From positions 1 through 11,007 of the forward strand of contig LUZH01000305.1 in NCBI GenBank assembly GCA_001602885.1: a stretch of 11,007 bases of DNA, in the 5' to 3' direction. Source of the stretch: Bacteroidales bacterium Bact_16. Lineage in GTDB: Bacteria; Bacteroidota; Bacteroidia; Bacteroidales; UBA932. Every line of letters begins with the position of its first letter. The stretch's first letter is position 1. The position numbers and the translations under genes were made by a program. Positions 1-6,882 of this stretch are shown here, piece after piece. The notes below the pieces were generated by a model. That model ran no database searches. It was not told the DNA's origin and was given only the letters and a program-made list of their open reading frames with translations.

Positions 1-446
1 AGCGGCAGGTCGGAGACCTTGCCGTAGTGGATGGTGATGGCGAGGTTCTCGCGCGGGTCGAGCTGGAAGCGGACCGGGTCGGAGACGGCCTCCGCGCCGG
101 GCGCCATCGTGACGCCGCGCTCGCCGCCGAAGGTCAGCGCGACGCTGCTGCCCGCCACGGTCTCCGGGCTGGCGCCCATCGTGGCGGCGCGGGCGATCTC
201 CACGCCGAGGATCTCTGTTTCGGTCTCGTTGAAGATATTGGACAGGTGCAGGCGGAGTTCCGTGCCGCCGACCGACACCTGCACGATCTGCCGGAAGGAG
301 TTGCCCTCCAGGCCGGGCTGCGGCGGGCGGTTGTGGGGTTCGGCCACCTGCAGGGCCGTGGCCCAGGTGGTGACCCAGTCATGGGTCTGCGAGCAGGCGC
401 TCAGCGAGAGCGCGCAGCAAGAAAGGAAGAGAAGGATCTTTTTCAT
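1..446 (-). CDS. SGNH/GDSL-type hydrolase (putative esterase) lipoprotein, N-terminal part
   Basis: This is a partial gene that runs off the left edge; 148 codons are visible from the ATG at 446. Residues 1-18 form a lipoprotein signal peptide (MKKILLFLS..., lipobox LSAC, acceptor Cys18). The mature part opens with THDWVTTWATA (21-31), then NSFRQIVQVSVGG (49-61) and LRLHLSNIFN (64-73). This W-x-x-x-W-A-x-A plus R-Q-I-V / LSN pattern is typical of the N-terminal beta-rich region of secreted SGNH/GDSL hydrolases. The catalytic GDS block normally lies further downstream, outside the window, so activity cannot be confirmed. It starts 17 bp after the GH67 stop, so it is probably co-transcribed. 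In this context it may deacylate xylan or its oligosaccharides, but that is inferred from the neighbour only. The family call is fairly firm and the substrate is unknown. Confidence 0.87.
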   Translation of the reverse strand, partial: MKKILLFLSCCALSLSACSQTHDWVTTWATALQVAEPHNRPPQPGLEGNSFRQIVQVSVGGTELRLHLSNIFNETETEILGVEIARAATMGASPETVAGSSVALTFGGERGVTMAPGAEAVSDPVRFQLDPRENLAITIHYGKVSDLP

Positions 447-463
447 GGTTCGGTAGATTTTGA

Positions 464-2455
464 TTATTCAGGACGACGGAAATTGCGGACATCGACCAGG
501 ACCGGGCGGCGGTTCTCGTCGTGGACCGGCATCCCGAGACGGTCGGAGCGGAGGACCTGGAAGACGAGCGAGTCGATCGGGCGCTCGAGCGGAAGGGCCT
601 CCTGCGGCAGCGGGCGCTGCGAGAAGGTCTGGAAATAGCCCACGCAGGCGTCGCGCCACCATTCGGCGTCATGCTGCTGGATCTCCAGCTTCGCGGCCGT
701 CTCGGCGAAGAGCGCCGGGGCCACGTAGGGCTCCAGGCCCGCCCAGGTCCGGCGGAACGCCTCGACCTGGCGCACGCCGGCGTCGTAGTGCAGGCAGATC
801 TCGTCCCAGAGGCTGCGGCCGGACTTCATCTGATAGTCCCACGGCAGGTGGTGGAACCAGAGCAGCAGCTCTTCCGGGCAGGTGGCCGGGTCGTTGAAGG
901 TGGAGGCGAGGGGTTCGTTGTACTGGTCGACGTTGTCGGAGCCGCCGCGGGTGCGGTCGAAGCCGATGCCCGCGGAGTCGGCCTTGTGGTAGTAGGCCGG
1001 CGTCCAGTCGGGACGGGCGAGGCGCTCCCACGGCATCGGGCCGTAGTGCGTGCCGCCGAAGAGGTGGTGCAGGCCGAGCGGCATCTCATAGTTGACCACG
1101 GCCTCGCGCGAGGCCATCAGCATGTCGCGCACCGGCGCGACGAAGCGGGCCGAGAAGGCGGCCTCGGACATGCCGTCCGGCCGCAGGAAGGTCTGGCGGA
1201 TCCACTCGTCGGCGATCGCCTCGGCATCCAGCTCGGGATTCCAGGCCAGGCGGCCGAAGGCGTACCAGTTGGCCTGGGCGAAGACGTAGCCGCAGAGGTT
1301 GGGATCCTGGCCCGTGTTGGCCACGCCGGCGACGGCCATCACCGTCCTGGCCACGGTGGAGCCGGCGCCGTCACGGTAGGTGTCGGCGTCGAAGCACTCC
1401 TCCCAGGTGGTGCCGTGGTAGGCCATGTGGTGGGAGAAGCCCAGGTACTCCTGGGTGATCTGGAACTCCATCATCATCTGCGTGTCGTGCAGCTTGCCGA
1501 AGAGCGGGCTGAACGGCTCGCGCGGCTGGAAGTCGATGGGGCCGTTCTTGATCTGCACGATCACGTTGTCCGCGAATTTGCCGTCCAGCGGCAGGAACTC
1601 CTCGACGGCCTGGTTGGCGCGGTCGGGGCTGGTGGGGCTGTAGACGAAGGCGCGCCACATCACGATGCCGCCGTAGGGGGCGAGAGCCTCGCCGAGCATG
1701 TTGGCGCCGTCGGCGTGGGTGCGGCCGTAGTCCTGCGGACCGGCCTGGCCCTCAGGGATGGCGGCGTAGATCTCGGCGGCCTTGTCCTGCCACCATTTGC
1801 GGACCTTGGGATCCAGCGGATCGCCGCTCTTCAGGCCGCTCAGGGCGATGGGGCTGGTCCACTTGATGGAGAGGTAGGTCTTGATGCCGTATTCGCGCAG
1901 GATCGCGGCGATCTTCGCCACGCGGGCGATGTGCTCCGCGTCGAGGATCAGCGGGTTGGCGTTGACGTTGTTGAGGACCGAGCCGTTGATGCCCACGGAG
2001 GCGCAGAGCTCGGCATACTGCCGGATGCGCGCCTCGGGGATGTCGGGCGAGGTCCATTCCCACATCGATTCGCCGGCGTAGCCGCGCTCGACGGTGTCGT
2101 CGAGGTTGTCCCAGTGGTTGAGCAGGCGGAGGCCGTAGCGGGGCGCCTCCTGCAGGTCGAGGCCGGGCCCGGCCTGGCCGAGCACCTCGGCGCGCTGCAG
2201 GGCGTACACGCCGTAGCGCAGGCCCGCTTCGGAGCCGCCGTCGACGTGGCGGACGCCGTCCGCGTCGTAGATGTGGTAGCCTTCCGCGGGCAGGGCCGGA
2301 TCGACGGCCGTCTGCACGGAGGCGAGGACTTCTTCGTAGGGACGTCCGGCGGCGAGCCAGAGGTCGGTGCCGTCCTGCGCAACGGGGACGGGTTTCTGGC
2401 AGGCGGCCATGAGGGCCGCGCCTGCCAGCACTGTCAGGAACAAGGGTCTATGCAT
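464..2455 (-). CDS. aguA: GH67 alpha-glucuronidase, lipoprotein
   Basis: GH67 enzymes remove (4-O-methyl-)glucuronic acid from the non-reducing-end xylose of short glucuronoxylan oligosaccharides, with inversion. The protein has 663 residues. A lipoprotein signal peptide ends at Cys19 (LMAAC), so it is envelope-anchored, and the periplasm is likely. Hallmarks: EAPRYGLRLLNHWDN (103-117), KWTSPIALSGLKSGDPLDP (198-216), PEGQAGPQDYGRTHADGAN (234-252), NGPIDFQPREPFSPLFG (304-320), FQITQEYLG (331-339) and MAYHGTTWEECF (344-355). The proposed acid is Glu235 and the base pair is Asp308/Glu336. Their spacing (73 and 28 residues) equals that of E292/D365/E393 as I recall them for the Cellvibrio enzyme. 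The C-terminal third keeps the family pattern (GLHHLFGGTHYGPMPW, 461-476). The region before the acid is shorter than usual. The start follows the 12-bp gap after the propeller gene; no Shine-Dalgarno is seen. Confidence 0.97.
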   Translation of the reverse strand: MHRPLFLTVLAGAALMAACQKPVPVAQDGTDLWLAAGRPYEEVLASVQTAVDPALPAEGYHIYDADGVRHVDGGSEAGLRYGVYALQRAEVLGQAGPGLDLQEAPRYGLRLLNHWDNLDDTVERGYAGESMWEWTSPDIPEARIRQYAELCASVGINGSVLNNVNANPLILDAEHIARVAKIAAILREYGIKTYLSIKWTSPIALSGLKSGDPLDPKVRKWWQDKAAEIYAAIPEGQAGPQDYGRTHADGANMLGEALAPYGGIVMWRAFVYSPTSPDRANQAVEEFLPLDGKFADNVIVQIKNGPIDFQPREPFSPLFGKLHDTQMMMEFQITQEYLGFSHHMAYHGTTWEECFDADTYRDGAGSTVARTVMAVAGVANTGQDPNLCGYVFAQANWYAFGRLAWNPELDAEAIADEWIRQTFLRPDGMSEAAFSARFVAPVRDMLMASREAVVNYEMPLGLHHLFGGTHYGPMPWERLARPDWTPAYYHKADSAGIGFDRTRGGSDNVDQYNEPLASTFNDPATCPEELLLWFHHLPWDYQMKSGRSLWDEICLHYDAGVRQVEAFRRTWAGLEPYVAPALFAETAAKLEIQQHDAEWWRDACVGYFQTFSQRPLPQEALPLERPIDSLVFQVLRSDRLGMPVHDENRRPVLVDVRNFRRPE

Positions 2456-2467
2456 AGCAATACGTTG

Positions 2468-3937
2468 TTATTCAGCTTGTTTGAAGGCTTCGCTTGGGGC
2501 CTTGAACATCCGCCGGGCGTCCCGGACGGTCATGCCGGTCGAGCGGTCGCCCAGGTCCGGGACGTTGAACGACTTGAGGTTGTAGCCATAGAAGCGGGAG
2601 CTCTTCTGCGGGAGGACGAACGGCTTGGTGGTGCGGCCGTCGGCGTCGATGTGGCAGAAGTAGGGTTTGCCGTACTGGCCGTCGCCGCGCTTGCTGGCGA
2701 ACACAAACCAGCGGCTGTTGGAGGACCAGCTGTGGTAGCTGTCGGACTTGTCGCCCTTGACCTCGGTCATCGGACGCGTTTCGCCCGTCTGCAGGTCCAT
2801 CAGCTGCAGGGTACACTCGGTGTGGAAGAGCGGGAAGGTGCCGTAGTCGGCCGCGCTGAACATCAGCCAGCGGCCGTCCGGCGAAGCCTTGGGATGGCAC
2901 GCGGAGGCGTCGTGGGCGCGGGCGCTCCAGACGGTGTCCGCCTGCTCGGAGATGCGGCCGGTCTCCGCGTCGAAGGCGGCGCGGACCAGGTCGTATTTGA
3001 CTTTCTGGATCTCCTGCGGGACCGGGAGGGTGTCGGCCACGCAGTAGTAGACGTAGCGGCCGTCGGCGGAGAAGCACGGGAAGGTCTCGAACTTGTCGGC
3101 CCGCGCGGCATGCGGGACGTTGATCATCAGGTTGTTGTCGAAGTCCGCGACCGTCAGGTCGGACGCCGTGTCGTAGACCTCCATCCGCTCGCCCGCCAGG
3201 GTGTGGAAGCTCGGGATGATGACGTTGGTCGAGAACACGCCGAAACGGCCGGACGGGTGCAGCTCGCCGTAGACGGTGCCGGAGAGCATGCCCGGGGCGT
3301 TGAGCGTGAGCTTGCGCAGCTCGCCGTCCTTGTTGAGGATGGCGCCGCCGTGCGGCCCGCGGATGTAGTACAGGGAATAGTCGCCGCGCGACTGGCCGTG
3401 GACGTGGCAGTTCATGCAGGCGTTGTCGGTATGCTTGTAGTCGCAGATCACGATCTCGTCGAAATCCTCGACGCAGCGCTCCACGATGGACACTTCGTTG
3501 AACATCTGGTAGGACGGCTCGATGAGGCGGTAGGTCAGGTAGCCGTCGACGGTGTCTTCGGACACGAAGATCTGCCAGCTGTCGCTGACCGGCTTGCCCT
3601 CGACCACGGCCGAGGCCTCGACCTGCACGGTCTTGCCGGCCGCGTCGGCCAGGAAGGCCTTCCAGGGGCCTACGCGCCATTCGACTTCGGCGCCCTTGAT
3701 GGTGACGGAGCGGCCGTCCACGGTGAAGGTCGTGCGGGCATTGCGGACGCCCTTCATCGCGTAGCGGAAATTGAGCGGCGCGATGTTGGCCGGGACGGTC
3801 ACGTCCTTATAGTCCGGGTAGATCACCAGGGGGCCTTCGCTGCCGGCCACCGCCGTGGCGTTTTCGCGGTCGCCGCAGCCGGCCAGCGCCAGGCAGGCCG
3901 CCGCGAGGAGCAATGAAAAGAAAACTCTGTGCTTCAT
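2468..3937 (-). CDS. TolB/PD40-like beta-propeller lipoprotein with one CxxCH motif, function unknown
   Basis: A 489-residue protein. Its signal peptide ends in LAGC, with Cys21 as lipid acceptor. Residues of about 35-130 look like a beta-sandwich. The motif CMNCH (174-178) is a canonical c-type haem attachment sequence, followed by a Gly-rich stretch, YIRGPHGGAI (191-200). From about residue 220 there are PD40/WD40-like blades with the S/P-(D/N)-G/S-R-W/Y pattern: HPSGRFGVFS (227-236), FSADGRYVYYC (289-299), ASPDGRWLMFS (351-361) and SSNSRWFVFAS (405-415). Such blades occur in TolB and in many Bacteroidota envelope proteins. Ten cysteines remain after the lipid Cys, an unusually high number, so disulfides or metal binding are alternatives to haem. 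I recall similar Bacteroidota proteins being labelled TolB-like or cytochrome c biosynthesis protein; the latter label seems to rest only on the CxxCH. It starts 3 bp after the second membrane-protein gene, which implies a shared transcript and probably a shared role. No function is assigned. Confidence 0.9.
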   Translation of the reverse strand: MKHRVFFSLLLAAACLALAGCGDRENATAVAGSEGPLVIYPDYKDVTVPANIAPLNFRYAMKGVRNARTTFTVDGRSVTIKGAEVEWRVGPWKAFLADAAGKTVQVEASAVVEGKPVSDSWQIFVSEDTVDGYLTYRLIEPSYQMFNEVSIVERCVEDFDEIVICDYKHTDNACMNCHVHGQSRGDYSLYYIRGPHGGAILNKDGELRKLTLNAPGMLSGTVYGELHPSGRFGVFSTNVIIPSFHTLAGERMEVYDTASDLTVADFDNNLMINVPHAARADKFETFPCFSADGRYVYYCVADTLPVPQEIQKVKYDLVRAAFDAETGRISEQADTVWSARAHDASACHPKASPDGRWLMFSAADYGTFPLFHTECTLQLMDLQTGETRPMTEVKGDKSDSYHSWSSNSRWFVFASKRGDGQYGKPYFCHIDADGRTTKPFVLPQKSSRFYGYNLKSFNVPDLGDRSTGMTVRDARRMFKAPSEAFKQAE

Positions 3938-3940
3938 GTC

Positions 3941-5344
3941 TTATTCCGTTTCCGTTGCTTGCATGTAGTAGTACCAGTAGGTGTTTTTGTAGCGGGAAGG
4001 GTTGCGGAAGAACCGGCCCATCCGGTCCACTTCTTCCATCGCGATCCCGTAGCGGGAGAGGACCTGCTCGGTCAGCTCCGACTTCACGCTGAGCCAGATC
4101 AGGGCGGCCTGGTGGTAGACCGGCGACGGATCCGGCGACAGGGCGTAATCCTCCATGAAATGGTCCAGGTCGAGGTTCATCAGGTCGTAGCAGCGCAGGT
4201 ATTCGCGCGCCACCTTGTTGTCGGGATCGGCGTCCAGGAGGTTGACCAGGACGTCGCGGGGGTAGTCGGAGTGGTGGACGAAGTCCCGCTGCGCGAGCCG
4301 GGCGCGGCGCTGCGCCAGGTCGGCGCGCGTAGCTTCGTCCTGGCAGCCGGGCATCATGCTCCGGGCCCATTTGCCGTAGAAGAGCGTCTTGCTCAGCAGG
4401 TCGAGGTATTTCTGCGCGGCGGCGTCTTCGCCCGAGGCGAGGTTGACGCGGGCCAGGCGGACCAGATAGCGCGCGCCCGTGTGCTTGGGCGACGCCTGCA
4501 GCGCGATGATGGCGCCCTGCTCCGCGATGGTCATGTCGCCGACCTGGAACCAGGCTTCACCGGCCAGGCAGTCGGAGAAGGCGGAGCGGTCGGTGGAGAT
4601 GCGGATCAGCAGGCCCGCCACGCCGTTCTGCGAATGCTCGAAGAGGGCCTGGCTCATGTCGCCCTTCATCGCGTGGGCGAGGTTGTAGCAGTAGCTCGCT
4701 TCGGTCATGTAGAGGTCTTTTTCGGAGAGCTTGATGACCTTGTCCCAGCGCTCCCGGGCCACTTCGGCGTCGAGACCGATCACCCGGTCGTAGTTGAAGC
4801 GGGGATGGCCCCAGGGCTTGCCGTAGTATTTGTGGAACGGCGCGCCGAGGGCCCAGGCGCCGGCGGCGAGCAGCACCACGGCCGCCACGGGCTTCATCCA
4901 GGCGCGCTTGAAGCGCAGCGCCAGCAGCACCAGCGAGAGGTAGGCGAGCATCACGACGGTGTACCGCGTGATGTAGAGGTTGCCCGTCTCGCGGAAGAAC
5001 GACCAGATATAGAAGGCCGCGCCGATGGCGAGCGAGGGCCAGCGGCCGAGGAAGTGGCGGGCGATCCGGTATGCGACCGTGCCGATGCCCGTGAGCAGCA
5101 GCGCCACGACGAGCGGGCCGACGGCCGGCAGGTGGAAGAACTGTTCCAGGAAATCGGTGCAGAAACGGGCCAGCCAGCCCGCTCCACGGTAGGTCTGGAG
5201 GATATAGTCCCAGTCGAAGACGAACAGGGTCATCTGTTCGCGGCGGACCAGGTGGTATGGATATCCGATTTGGAAGAAGGCGAATGCGGCCAGGAACGCC
5301 AGGGCGGCAGCGATGTGTCCGATGTGGTTGGTTTTTCCTTTCAT
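3941..5344 (-). CDS. Polytopic membrane protein with periplasmic helical domain, copy B (DUF6057-like, unverified)
   Basis: 467 residues from the ATG at 5344. An in-frame GTG at 5377 would overlap the upstream stop by 4 bp and add 11 residues. I prefer the ATG because MKGK... aligns with the MKGN... start of copy A, and both share the same TATATGAAAGG context. About five hydrophobic segments occupy residues 10-170. The short loops between segments 2-3 (around RIARHFLGR) and 4-5 (around RFKRAWMK) are basic, which by the positive-inside rule gives N-in and a C-terminal domain of about 295 residues in the periplasm. That domain is helical and TPR-like in feel (LQASPKHTGARYLVRLARVN) and ends in an aromatic cluster, NPSRYKNTYWYYYMQA. 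It is very similar to copy A along its whole length. I recall this architecture as DUF6057 of Bacteroidota, but this is unchecked. No catalytic motif is recognised. Confidence 0.9.
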   Translation of the reverse strand: MKGKTNHIGHIAAALAFLAAFAFFQIGYPYHLVRREQMTLFVFDWDYILQTYRGAGWLARFCTDFLEQFFHLPAVGPLVVALLLTGIGTVAYRIARHFLGRWPSLAIGAAFYIWSFFRETGNLYITRYTVVMLAYLSLVLLALRFKRAWMKPVAAVVLLAAGAWALGAPFHKYYGKPWGHPRFNYDRVIGLDAEVARERWDKVIKLSEKDLYMTEASYCYNLAHAMKGDMSQALFEHSQNGVAGLLIRISTDRSAFSDCLAGEAWFQVGDMTIAEQGAIIALQASPKHTGARYLVRLARVNLASGEDAAAQKYLDLLSKTLFYGKWARSMMPGCQDEATRADLAQRRARLAQRDFVHHSDYPRDVLVNLLDADPDNKVAREYLRCYDLMNLDLDHFMEDYALSPDPSPVYHQAALIWLSVKSELTEQVLSRYGIAMEEVDRMGRFFRNPSRYKNTYWYYYMQATETE

Positions 5345-5373
5345 ATATGCTACGCAAATATGCGAAAAATATT

Positions 5374-6771
5374 TCACTCCATCGCCTGCAGGTAGTAGTA
5401 CCAGTAGGTGTTTTTGTAGCGCGACGGATGCTGGCCGAACCGGCCCATCCGGTCGACCTCGGCGGCGTCGATGCCATAGCGGGCGACTTCCGCGGGATTG
5501 AGCCGGCCGTTGCGGCTCAGCCAGATCAGGATCGCCTCGCGGTAGAGGCGGCCCTGGACCGGGCCGGAAGCATAGTCCGCCATGAAGGAATCGAGGTCGT
5601 AGCGCAGCAGGTCATAGCAGAGCAGGTAGTTGCGCGCCAGGCGGTTGGACGGATTGGCGCGCAGCAGCTCGAGCAGGATGGCGCGCGGCTCCTGCGAATG
5701 GTGCACGATGTCGCGCCGGATGAGGTTGGCGCGCGCCTGCTCGAGCGCGGCGCGCGTCTGCCCGTCCTGGCAGCCGGGCATCATGCTCCGGGCCCACTTG
5801 CCGTAGAAGAGGGTCCGGCTCAGGATGTCGAGGTATTTCTGGGCCGCGCCGTCCTCGCCCGAGACCAGGTTGATCCGGGCAAGGCGGACCAGGAAACGCG
5901 CACCCGTGTGCCGGGGCGAGGCCTGCAGCGAGGTGACGGCGCTCTGCTCCGCCACCGTCAGGTCACCCAGCTGGAACCAGGCCTCCCCCGCCATGCAGTT
6001 GGTGAAGATGCTCCGGTCGGAAGAGACCGGAAACAGCAGGGTGTAGTGGTAGTTCTGCGGGAAGTCCAGCAGTTTGTCCCCCAGCGCGTCCTGCATGGCC
6101 TGCGCGAGGTTGTAGCAGTAACTGGCCTCCTCGACGGACAGGTCCGCCTGCGCGAGCTCCAGGACCCGGTCCCAGCGCTCGCGGGCCACCTCCACGTCGA
6201 GGCCGAACACGCGTTCGAGCCGGAAATCGGGGAAGTTCCAGGCCTTGCCGTACTCCTTGTGGAACGGGGCGCCGAGGGCCCAGGCCCCGGCGGCGAGCAG
6301 CAAAGCTGCCGCCACGGGACGCAGCCAGGCGCGCCGGCACTGCAACGCCAGCAGCACCAGGGACAGGTAGCCCAGCGCCGCCACCGTGTAGCGCGTGAGG
6401 TGGAATCCGCCCGTCTCGCGGAAGAACGACCAGAGGAAAAACGCCGCGGCGATGCCGAGCGAAGGCCACCGGCCGAGGAATTTGCGGGAAATCTGATAGA
6501 CGGCGGCGCCGATCCCCGTCAGCAGGAGCGCCACGAGAAGCGGCCCGGCGGCCGGCAGGTGGAAGAACTGCTCCAGGAAGTCGCCGCACAGGCGCGCAAG
6601 CCAGCCGGCGCCCCGGTAGGTCTGCCCGATATAATCCCAGTCGTATACGAACAGGTCGAGCTGCTCGCGCCGCATCAGATGGTACGGAAGCGCGAGCGCG
6701 AAAAAGCCCGCCGCGGCCAGGAAAGCGACGGCCGCGAAAACGCCGGCGGATGACTTGCAGTTCCCTTTCAT
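5374..6771 (-). CDS. Polytopic membrane protein with periplasmic helical domain, copy A (DUF6057-like, unverified)
   Basis: A 465-residue protein and the first gene after the SusC/D terminator. Predicted membrane segments lie at about 10-28, 72-93, 102-118, 126-145 and 150-168. The cytoplasmic-side loops are basic (SRKFLGR near 95-101, CRRAWLR near 145-151), giving N-in and C-out topology. The first periplasmic loop carries the conserved stretch QTYRGAGWLARLCGDFLEQ (50-68). The C-terminal domain (about 170-465) is soluble and mostly helical, with TPR-like repeats around 270-320, a conserved block GKWARSMMPGCQD (324-336) and a terminal aromatic cluster, HPSRYKNTYWYYYLQA (448-463). No signal peptide, lipobox or known active site is seen. 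It matches copy B over the full length, at roughly two thirds identity judged by eye. It may be a structural or transport partner of copy B and the CxxCH lipoprotein, but that is inferred from operon context only. Confidence 0.9.
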   Translation of the reverse strand: MKGNCKSSAGVFAAVAFLAAAGFFALALPYHLMRREQLDLFVYDWDYIGQTYRGAGWLARLCGDFLEQFFHLPAAGPLLVALLLTGIGAAVYQISRKFLGRWPSLGIAAAFFLWSFFRETGGFHLTRYTVAALGYLSLVLLALQCRRAWLRPVAAALLLAAGAWALGAPFHKEYGKAWNFPDFRLERVFGLDVEVARERWDRVLELAQADLSVEEASYCYNLAQAMQDALGDKLLDFPQNYHYTLLFPVSSDRSIFTNCMAGEAWFQLGDLTVAEQSAVTSLQASPRHTGARFLVRLARINLVSGEDGAAQKYLDILSRTLFYGKWARSMMPGCQDGQTRAALEQARANLIRRDIVHHSQEPRAILLELLRANPSNRLARNYLLCYDLLRYDLDSFMADYASGPVQGRLYREAILIWLSRNGRLNPAEVARYGIDAAEVDRMGRFGQHPSRYKNTYWYYYLQAME

Positions 6772-6882
6772 ATAAACGTTTAAAGATACGGAAAATCCGG
6801 TAAAAAAGGAAAAGGGCGGTCCTCACGGAGCGCCCTTTTCGTCCAACCAATCTAACTTATAGTATAACCAACAAAAAGGTGA
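6772..6882. other. Intergenic region between the SusD-like gene and copy A
   Basis: This 111-bp gap is the largest in the window and is AT-rich against its GC-rich surroundings. From the SusD-like stop in the direction of transcription it holds about 43 bp without a clear motif, then the terminator hairpin with its T tract, then about 30 bp leading to the copy A start. That last piece contains a 10-bp perfect palindrome, TAAACGTTTA (6773-6782). A TATCTTTA element (6788 to 6781 on the minus strand) is close to the Bacteroidota -7 consensus TAnnTTTG, but it lies so near the ATG that the leader would be almost absent. I therefore do not call a promoter. Confidence 0.6.
6802..6839 (-). terminator. 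Intrinsic terminator after the SusC/SusD pair
   Basis: Read on the minus strand, AAAAGGGCG pairs with CGCCCTTTT in a perfect 9-bp outer stem (arms 6831-6839 and 6810-6818). One C/C mismatch follows, then a 3-bp inner stem TCC/GGA closed by a GTGA tetraloop. The hairpin runs straight into CCTTTTTT, giving the T-rich tail of a Rho-independent terminator. It sits about 43 bp after the SusD-like stop and 30 bp before the copy A start, so it should end most transcripts of the SusC/D unit. Partial read-through into the next genes is possible. Confidence 0.86.

Larger units (their letters stand above)
3941..6771 (-). repeat. Tandem gene duplication (copies A and B)
   Basis: The two adjacent membrane-protein genes are paralogues of nearly equal length and align collinearly. 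Some DNA blocks are still identical: 30 bp at 3965-3994 and 5392-5421 (3' ends, aromatic tail), and 34 bp at 4336-4369 and 5763-5796 (the block encoding ARSMMPGCQD). Similarity is highest in the first periplasmic loop, the membrane segments and the two conserved C-terminal blocks. It is lowest at the extreme N-terminus, around residues 225-250 and around 400-430. This supports an old duplication followed by divergence under constraint rather than a recent copy. Confidence 0.9.

Noticed and set aside
521..3916. Very long open frame on the plus strand (about 1131 codons) antisense to the GH67 and propeller genes
   Set aside because: Its translation is a monotonous mix of Ala, Gly, Val, Arg, Glu and His without domains. 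It runs across two well-supported minus-strand genes and their gap. It is a by-product of high-GC codon use in the real genes.
5353..5364. Short inverted repeat CGCA-AATA-TGCG between copies A and B
   Set aside because: A 4-bp stem without a following T tract is too weak for a terminator and is easily due to chance.
5345..5377. GTG start at 5377 for copy B with a 4-bp overlap of the copy A stop
   Set aside because: The overlap is attractive for translational coupling, but the 11 extra residues have no match in copy A, whereas the ATG at 5344 matches its start and local context. It is not excluded.
6781..6802. Possible Bacteroidota promoter (TATCTTTA) ahead of copy A
   Set aside because: It deviates from TAnnTTTG, no convincing -33 TTG at normal spacing is seen, and a start site there would leave only a few bases of leader.
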